Source: SAR324 cluster bacterium
GTDB taxonomy: Bacteria; SAR324; XYD2-FULL-50-16
Assembly: GCA_002401295.1 (NCBI GenBank)
Contig: NVSR01000007.1
Coordinates: forward strand, 43,089-50,847
Length of the DNA: 7,759 nucleotides
Direction: 5' to 3'
Part shown: positions 4,668 through 7,759 of the stretch, one piece after another
Position numbering within the stretch: position 1 is the stretch's first letter
Layout of the letters: each line of letters opens with the position of its first letter
The notes under the pieces: generated by a model
Seen by the model: only the letters and a program-made list of their open reading frames with translations
Database searches by the model: none
Told to the model about the DNA's origin: nothing
Position numbers and translations under genes: made by a program

Positions 4668-4889
4668 AAATCTAAAACCTACTAACGTAAGTTTCTAGAA
4701 GTGTAAATAGATTTTACAATCTATCGGCTCTCTCGTCAAACCGACACATTGTAAGACCTTTTCTTTATGTAGATTTCTTTGTGAAATATACATCTGCTAT
4801 TCCTGCTCGATGTAAACCCATGTAATTAACAACTCCCTATATTTAGGGATTTATCTCTTTACATTTTGAGTTTACTAACGGGTGTTTCC
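4645..4889. other. 245-nt gene-free structured stretch with inverted ends
   Basis: No convincing gene is present. An 11-bp inverted pair lies near the ends: CACTCGTTAGT at 4655-4665 (plus) and CACCCGTTAGT at 4874-4884 (minus), 10 of 11 matching. Three hairpins lie between: 4714-4754 (7 bp, 3x3 internal loop, 4 bp), 4767-4793 (5+5 bp around one mismatch) and 4834-4849 (6 bp, TCCCTA/TAGGGA). A 32-codon frame (4695-4793, minus, preceded by AGGA) also fits but overlaps two hairpins and the promoter, so it is not called as a gene. The stretch may be a regulatory leader or a small mobile element. Confidence 0.5.
4711..4739 (-). promoter_or_regulatory. Sigma70-like promoter embedded in a stem-loop
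   Basis: On the minus strand TTGACG (4734-4739) and TAAAAT (4711-4716) are separated by exactly 17 bp, each one base from consensus. The -35 box sits in the loop, and most of the -10 box in one arm, of the 4714-4754 hairpin. Transcription would start near 4704 and run into the 75-aa gene. Confidence 0.6.
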
Positions 4890-4901
4890 TTATTGGTGTA
4901 T
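4888..4901 (-). repeat. Junction repeat (ATACACCAATAAGG)
   Basis: A clear copy. It encodes the final IHQ and stop of the gene at 4890-5159. It is not followed by a nearby start codon; the gene-free stretch comes next, beginning with the CACCCGTTAGT inverted arm. Confidence 0.85.
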
Positions 4902-5159
4902 CTGTAAATTAAGATTGGAGTCTCTTTTATTTGATATTTTATATACAGCAAATATTATTAACAAGCCTATGATAAGAGAAATGCTCCACAAAGCAAAACC
5001 AATCAAAACATGCTCAAATAAATTATTTCCTTTGCTTGAATAATAATTGTAAACAGCATAAGAGCACCAAACAAAAGTATTCAGTGATAGAAAGATTTCA
5101 GCTAATAGGATAAAACTTGACTGTGACCTTTCATAAATATATTTCGGAATAAAATTCAT
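4890..5159 (-). CDS. Small two-helix membrane protein, 89 aa
   Basis: Two start codons are possible. The ATG at 5166-5168 touches the AAGGGAG ribosome site with no spacing, whereas the ATG at 5157-5159 lies nine bases beyond it, so I choose the second (MNFIPKYIYERS). The 89-aa product has membrane segments at about residues 14-36 and 51-73, a polar loop (YNYYSSKGNNLFEH) and a charged tail (KISNKRDSN). The family is unknown. It follows the previous gene at close distance with its ribosome site overlapping that gene's stop, so coupling is likely. Its C-terminal IHQ and stop come from the junction repeat. Confidence 0.7.
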   Translation of the reverse strand: MNFIPKYIYERSQSSFILLAEIFLSLNTFVWCSYAVYNYYSSKGNNLFEHVLIGFALWSISLIIGLLIIFAVYKISNKRDSNLNLQIHQ

Positions 5160-5171
5160 AATGCTCATCTC

Positions 5172-5185
5172 CCTTATTGACTTAT
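5172..5185 (-). repeat. Junction repeat (ATAAGTCAATAAGG)
   Basis: A diverged CA box but intact CAATAAGG. It provides the final Gln codon and stop of the gene at 5174-5458 and the ribosome site of the next. Confidence 0.65.
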
Positions 5186-5458
5186 CTTAGGTTCTTTACT
5201 TGAAGGCAAGTCTTTATCTATAAATACTGCTGTACCATAGACCGATTTTTCATCTAAAGACGAATCTTTCGGAGCTAGACTTTTTACAACATCAGAACCT
5301 ATTACAGATAGCATTAGAACTAAGCCCATAAGTAAACTGATTAACTCTTCATCTCTGTTACCATCATATATAAATATCATTCCTTGAAAGGTTAGTATCC
5401 AAACCATGAAATAAAATATAAATGTATGTCTTACTGCTCTGTATATTCTAGGTATCAT
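5174..5458 (-). CDS. Two-helix membrane protein, 94 aa
   Basis: A 94-aa protein with a basic N-terminus (MIPRIYRAVRH), membrane segments at about residues 11-31 and 39-55, an acidic turn between them (YDGNRDEE) and a polar C-terminal tail of about 38 aa (SLAPKDSSLDEKSVYGTAVF onward). Charge distribution suggests both ends in the cytoplasm. No family is recognised. The ribosome site is weak (GAAAGATAAATT before ATG), and the junction sequence upstream is the unusual ACACACTCGTTAATAA form. Its stop lies within the downstream junction repeat. Confidence 0.75.
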   Translation of the reverse strand: MIPRIYRAVRHTFIFYFMVWILTFQGMIFIYDGNRDEELISLLMGLVLMLSVIGSDVVKSLAPKDSSLDEKSVYGTAVFIDKDLPSSKEPKISQ

Positions 5459-5473
5459 AATTTATCTTTCAGT

Positions 5474-5490
5474 TATTAACGAGTGTGTCT
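5474..5490 (-). repeat. Variant junction repeat carrying CTCGTTA
   Basis: On the minus strand AGACACACTCGTTAATAA keeps the AGACACAC box of the junction repeat but continues into CTCGTTA, the core of the duplicated leader cassette (there in inverted orientation). It looks like a hybrid of the two repeat types. It lies upstream of the gene at 5174-5458. Confidence 0.55.
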
Positions 5491-5492
5491 TA

Positions 5493-6011
5493 TTATTTTT
5501 TCGGTGAACCAATCAGTTCTTCTAGCATTAGAGTATTTAATTCTCTTGATATTGGATAAAAGTTACCTTCTTGAAGAACAATTTTAACAAACCTTCCTGG
5601 TTTAAGAGAAATTAGAAATTGTTCTTCTGTCTCTTTTTCAGAAGCTTCCAAACCATAATAGCCATTTTCATAGATATTTGCTTTTACGTTATCACTTTCA
5701 TATTCTATCCCATTTATTTCACACAATGTATGAACTATTTTTAAATCTATTTTATTAGTAATATTATAAATTAGTGGGGTAGCAGTGAAGAGACAGTTCT
5801 CTGACTTGATAAGCACTTTGTCATAGGAAGTGATGTTAGATGGATCTATGACTATTCCTGTAATGGTCATTCCTTCAATTATTTGAATGCCTGTCACTTT
5901 GTATTCAACTGGGGTTAGCTTTAACTCATTTTCTACTTGAACAGTTTTTCCATTACATCCAATGAATGATAGAGTCGTTATTAGTAGTAATGGTAAATAT
6001 CTTTTTTTCAT
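5493..6011 (-). CDS. Predicted lipoprotein, 172 aa
   Basis: The N-terminus MKKRYLPLLLITTLSFIGC is a lipoprotein signal with a lipobox-like SFIGC; C19 would be lipidated. The residue after it is Asn, not Asp, so outer-membrane sorting is plausible. The mature part of about 154 aa is rich in short beta-type segments (VEYKVTGIQIIEGMTITGIV, KVLIKSENCLFTATPLIYNI), with two further cysteines around residues 73 and 96. I recognise no family. Phage lipoproteins exposed at the envelope can mask receptors, a possible but unproven role here. The start has AAAAGGATCACTT before ATG. A hairpin and an extended -10-like TGCAATAAT lie in its 68-nt leader. Confidence 0.8.
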   Translation of the reverse strand: MKKRYLPLLLITTLSFIGCNGKTVQVENELKLTPVEYKVTGIQIIEGMTITGIVIDPSNITSYDKVLIKSENCLFTATPLIYNITNKIDLKIVHTLCEINGIEYESDNVKANIYENGYYGLEASEKETEEQFLISLKPGRFVKIVLQEGNFYPISRELNTLMLEELIGSPKK

Positions 6012-6031
6012 AAGTGATCCTTTTAGTTTTA

Positions 6032-6067
6032 TATTATTGCATGACTCGTGCTAAGACTTATTAGCAC
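6032..6067 (-). promoter_or_regulatory. Stem-loop plus weak extended -10 before the lipoprotein gene
   Basis: A perfect 7-bp hairpin (GTGCTAA/TTAGCAC, 6-nt loop, 6048-6067) is followed on the minus strand by TGCAATAAT, which fits an extended -10 box. No convincing -35 is present and no U-run follows the hairpin, so it is not a standard terminator. The arrangement resembles the stem-loop-before-promoter units known from T4-like phages, but the promoter part is weak. Confidence 0.3.
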
Positions 6068-6078
6068 TGTTGCCCTTG

Positions 6079-6119
6079 CCTTATTGGTGTATGTTTTAAT
6101 CTTGTTTCGTATTATCTAA
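6079..6119 (-). repeat. Junction repeat plus gene end, 41-bp direct repeat copy 2
   Basis: This matches 3231-3271 at 40 of 41 positions, and weaker similarity continues to about 6140. It contains the junction core ATACACCAATAAGG (6079-6092). Confidence 0.85.
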
Positions 6120-6149
6120 CAATTTAATTAGCTTGTCAAAACAACACTG
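6096..6149 (-). pseudogene. 3' remnant of a 69-aa membrane protein gene copy
   Basis: Translated on the minus strand, this stretch ends FDKLIKLLDNTKQD and stop, compared with FDKPVKLLDNTKQD at the end of the 3248-3457 product. The two membrane helices and any start codon are missing: the frame upstream runs straight into the end of the 120-aa gene at 6161-6523. It is a decayed copy, left by deletion or by recombination that replaced everything but the tail. The DNA closest to the stop is almost unchanged while the part farther upstream has diverged, so the junction end has been conserved or recently exchanged. Confidence 0.75.
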
Positions 6150-6160
6150 TAATATTAAAT

Positions 6161-6523
6161 TTAATCAGCTTCATTTAGCACTTCTTCAGACATTAAGAAC
6201 TTTATGCAACCCTCTTCATCAAATAACATTTGCATTGCATTTGAAGGAGTAACTATAACTGTCTCAGAGTCAATAGGTGTTAAACAAAGTGGTGAAAGCA
6301 AGTGAGTATTCCCTTGGTCATCATCAATCTCTACTGAAATTTGTGATACTTTAGGAAGTTGCACAACTTTACAATCATACATTTTCAAGAACTCTTGAAC
6401 AGAGTACTTCATCTCTGGATTACCTCCTGACGCTCTATTTCTGATCTTTAGCTCTGTAAGAAGTACTTCTATCCCTTCTTCTTCTATGTTAGTGTCATTG
6501 TATACAGTTCTAAGTATTGCCAT
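6161..6523 (-). CDS. Acidic soluble protein, 120 aa, unknown
   Basis: A 120-aa cytoplasmic-looking protein with no signal peptide or membrane helix and many Asp and Glu residues (NIEEEGIEVLLTE, VEIDDDQGNTH, MSEEVLNEAD). The first third looks helical, including SVQEFLKMYD; the middle is beta-rich (CKVVQLPKVSQISVEIDDD); and a TVIVTPSNAMQMLFDEEG segment follows. Two cysteines lie at about 51 and 80. I recognise no catalytic motif or family. Acidic small proteins of phages often bind host enzymes or mimic DNA, but nothing specific supports that here. The start has AAGGATTTAAAAT before ATG, provided by a consensus junction repeat. Confidence 0.75.
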   Translation of the reverse strand: MAILRTVYNDTNIEEEGIEVLLTELKIRNRASGGNPEMKYSVQEFLKMYDCKVVQLPKVSQISVEIDDDQGNTHLLSPLCLTPIDSETVIVTPSNAMQMLFDEEGCIKFLMSEEVLNEAD

Positions 6524-6532
6524 ATTTTAAAT

Positions 6533-6546
6533 CCTTATTGGTGTGT
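6533..6546 (-). repeat. Junction repeat (ACACACCAATAAGG, consensus copy)
   Basis: An exact consensus copy, preceded by AAG. It lies in the 36-nt gap between the TGA of the 212-aa gene and the start of the 120-aa gene, whose ribosome site it supplies. Confidence 0.9.
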
Positions 6547-6559
6547 CTTATTTTATATT

Positions 6560-7198
6560 TCAATTAAAACTTCTGACCATAAAAAATAGCAGTGAAGCGA
6601 CCAAAACAAACTCAATTGAAAGCATTGATTTTTTCATAAATTTTAAATGTTCGTTTACTTCTTCTTTTAACGCAGTAGCGACTTCATCTTTTTCTTCTTT
6701 AGTTAAATGCAAGATGTCTGAACCCGCTTTTATATTTCTTTTTTCACGGAATTCTTGATCCTCAATGTATCTGATAATGTCATATGTATTTTCTTTAGCC
6801 AAATCCCTATTTATTACATATTCCGTGTAGGCTCTTTTTTTAACTGATGCGGGAAAGTCATTTTCGTTATTGATCATATCATCAATAATCTCAAGTCCTG
6901 TTTTTAAATAAAGAGACATATAAAGCATAAGTACTGGAATTATACAAAAGATGTATCCAATAATATGCAAGGCTTTGTTTTCAGTTATTAAAACAACTTC
7001 AATTAAACCATATAGGGCAATAAATAAAAAGATATAAAAAATAAGTGTATGAACATTTTTTTCAGAAAATACTTGTGAAAAAGTTAAGCCGCTTTCTCTC
7101 ATCTCAATTAACCAATAATTTTGTATATCCTCAAATCTTTTCATAAAAGCTTCAAAAGGATTATTTGTGTATCTATAGCTTTCTCTTGAAAATCGCAT
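6560..7198 (-). CDS. Three-helix membrane protein with long charged domain, 212 aa
   Basis: A 212-aa protein, the longest of the membrane proteins here. A polar N-terminus of about 50 aa (MRFSRESYRYTNNPFEAFMK) is followed by a helical pair at about 51-71 and 78-98. A highly charged, probably helical region of about 90 aa (TGLEIIDDMINNENDFPASV to LKEEVNEHLKFMKKSM) precedes a C-terminal membrane anchor at 192-209. The central charged part has coiled-coil character. I recognise no family. Two helices plus a cytoplasmic domain and a C-terminal anchor suggest a membrane-tethered scaffold or effector, which is speculation. AAGGAAAGGGAATAAAG precedes ATG. An intercistronic hairpin lies upstream. Confidence 0.78.
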   Translation of the reverse strand: MRFSRESYRYTNNPFEAFMKRFEDIQNYWLIEMRESGLTFSQVFSEKNVHTLIFYIFLFIALYGLIEVVLITENKALHIIGYIFCIIPVLMLYMSLYLKTGLEIIDDMINNENDFPASVKKRAYTEYVINRDLAKENTYDIIRYIEDQEFREKRNIKAGSDILHLTKEEKDEVATALKEEVNEHLKFMKKSMLSIEFVLVASLLFFMVRSFN

Positions 7199-7211
7199 CT
7201 TTATTCCCTTT

Positions 7212-7225
7212 CCTTATTGGTGTGT
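7212..7225 (-). repeat. Junction repeat (ACACACCAATAAGG, consensus copy)
   Basis: An exact consensus copy supplying the ribosome site of the 212-aa gene. The upstream stop codon (7259-7261) is 33 nt away, so the TAA in this repeat is not the functional stop. Confidence 0.9.
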
Positions 7226-7233
7226 GTTTATAC

Positions 7234-7259
7234 TATTTATATTCAGCACAGATGAATAT
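7234..7259 (-). promoter_or_regulatory. Intercistronic hairpin followed by TATAAATA
   Basis: ATATTCA and TGAATAT (7253-7259 and 7239-7245) form a 7-bp hairpin with a 7-nt loop, beginning at the stop codon of the upstream gene. On the minus strand TATAAATA (7234-7241) overlaps its end; this is the octamer used by T4-type late promoters. It occurs once in a very AT-rich sequence, so chance is likely. There is no U-run for a terminator. Confidence 0.25.
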
Positions 7260-7729
7260 TATTTTCTTCCCACTGAAGTAATCCACCATTCGGGAATCAC
7301 TCGTTCAGCATTATCAAATTTTATTTTAATAAAATGGCCATTTCCTAGTTTAGTAAAGGCGTGAACTGTTAACATTTCTTCAGATAAACCTTTTATGTCA
7401 ATATCTTTATAAGAGCTCAAGACTGTAACAACACATGCCGTGTTTTCTACACCACTAATGCTTTTATCGTCTTTGTTTTCCATCGCTTTTGAAAGTATCT
7501 CCCAATCAATAAAATTAACTGTATCTTTTTCTTTCAATAACGATGAGAATATTAAAGATGAATAACCAAACAGCATATCGCCTTTGTTGAAAAATGCCAG
7601 TCCCGCATATATGAAGGATAGGAACATTAATGAAGCCACTATCCAAGTCTCAGCTTGATAAAAAGCTAAAATACTGGCTACTACAATTACTAATCCAAAA
7701 TAAATCATCATGCCCGTATTTGAGGTCAT
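7259..7729 (-). CDS. Two-helix membrane protein, at least 156 aa, start uncertain
   Basis: From the ATG at 7727-7729 the protein is 156 aa. Membrane segments lie at about residues 8-24 and 28-47, followed by a soluble domain of about 110 aa with one cysteine (ENTACVVTVLSS) and a C-terminal GNGHFIKIKFDNAERVIPEW. The family is unknown. No ribosome site or junction repeat precedes this ATG, and the frame stays open upstream through the last 30 nt of the window (ending NLVKT before the Met). The true start may therefore lie outside the window and the gene may be 5'-truncated here. Internal Met7 and Met8 also lack a good ribosome site. Confidence 0.72.
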   Translation of the reverse strand: MTSNTGMMIYFGLVIVVASILAFYQAETWIVASLMFLSFIYAGLAFFNKGDMLFGYSSLIFSSLLKEKDTVNFIDWEILSKAMENKDDKSISGVENTACVVTVLSSYKDIDIKGLSEEMLTVHAFTKLGNGHFIKIKFDNAERVIPEWWITSVGRK

Positions 7730-7759
7730 AGTTTTAACTAAATTTAATATTGCTATTCT

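Noticed and set aside
1871..6758. Plus-strand open frames opposite the minus-strand genes (for example 1871-2161, 4153-4416, 6543-6758)
   Set aside because: They are antisense shadows without ribosome sites. The minus-strand genes have signal peptides, membrane segments and ordered junctions.
1262..7225. Integron cassette array, suggested by many small co-directional ORFs with repeated junctions
   Set aside because: The repeats are about 14-18 bp with no large palindrome, no GTTRRRY/RYYYAAC pair at consistent spacing and no integrase. The GTTAGT cores do not fit the attC core consensus and occur at only a few places.
1817..7225. CRISPR-like array
   Set aside because: Repeat copies are short, imperfect, and separated by genes of varied length, not by uniform spacers.

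Overview
The window is AT-rich, and every convincing gene is on the minus strand, so it reads from right to left. It holds about 20 tightly packed small genes, mostly 32-230 codons, with AAGG-type ribosome binding sites. Gram-negative signal peptides, a lipobox and a Vibrio-type endonuclease I (EndA/Dns/Vvn family) suggest a gammaproteobacterial, possibly marine, setting. One-way packing of short unrecognised ORFs, many of them membrane proteins, looks most like the accessory or early region of a large virulent phage. A plasmid or genomic island is possible. No structural, replication or integrase gene is visible to settle this.

Layout in the direction of transcription. From 7759 to 4890: a two-helix membrane protein whose start may lie outside the window, a 212-aa three-helix membrane protein, a 120-aa acidic soluble protein, the 3' remnant of a broken gene, a lipoprotein and two small two-helix membrane proteins. 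From 4889 to 4645: a 245-nt gene-free stretch with three hairpins, a good sigma70-like promoter and short inverted ends. From 4644 to 1262: twelve more small genes, including two paralogous two-helix proteins (4143-4361 and 2915-3157), two secreted proteins, a gene that probably starts at TTG (3785-4132) and a 32-codon gene (1709-1807). From 1240 to 960: a G+C-richer non-coding block with a consensus -10 box and a chain of stem-loops, which looks like a structured RNA. From 918 to 1: a promoter, endonuclease I and the start of another gene that leaves the window.

The most striking feature is a short junction repeat found at about 15 gene boundaries. In the sense of the genes its consensus is AAGACACACCAATAAGGA. 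It combines, in order, a conserved CA-rich box, a TAA that is the actual stop codon of six upstream genes, and the Shine-Dalgarno sequence of the next gene. Several unrelated proteins therefore end in the same repeat-encoded residues (THQ, IHQ, SQ). The element could couple translation of neighbouring genes, be a processing or regulator site, or provide micro-homology for exchanging ORF modules. A nearly identical 41-bp junction at 3231-3271 and 6079-6119, with a gene remnant at the second site, shows that such exchange or deletion has happened here.

About 13 of the 20 intact or partial genes encode membrane, secreted or lipid-anchored proteins. The array therefore looks devoted to the cell envelope. 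Superinfection exclusion or host envelope modification is a reasonable guess, but it is inference only.
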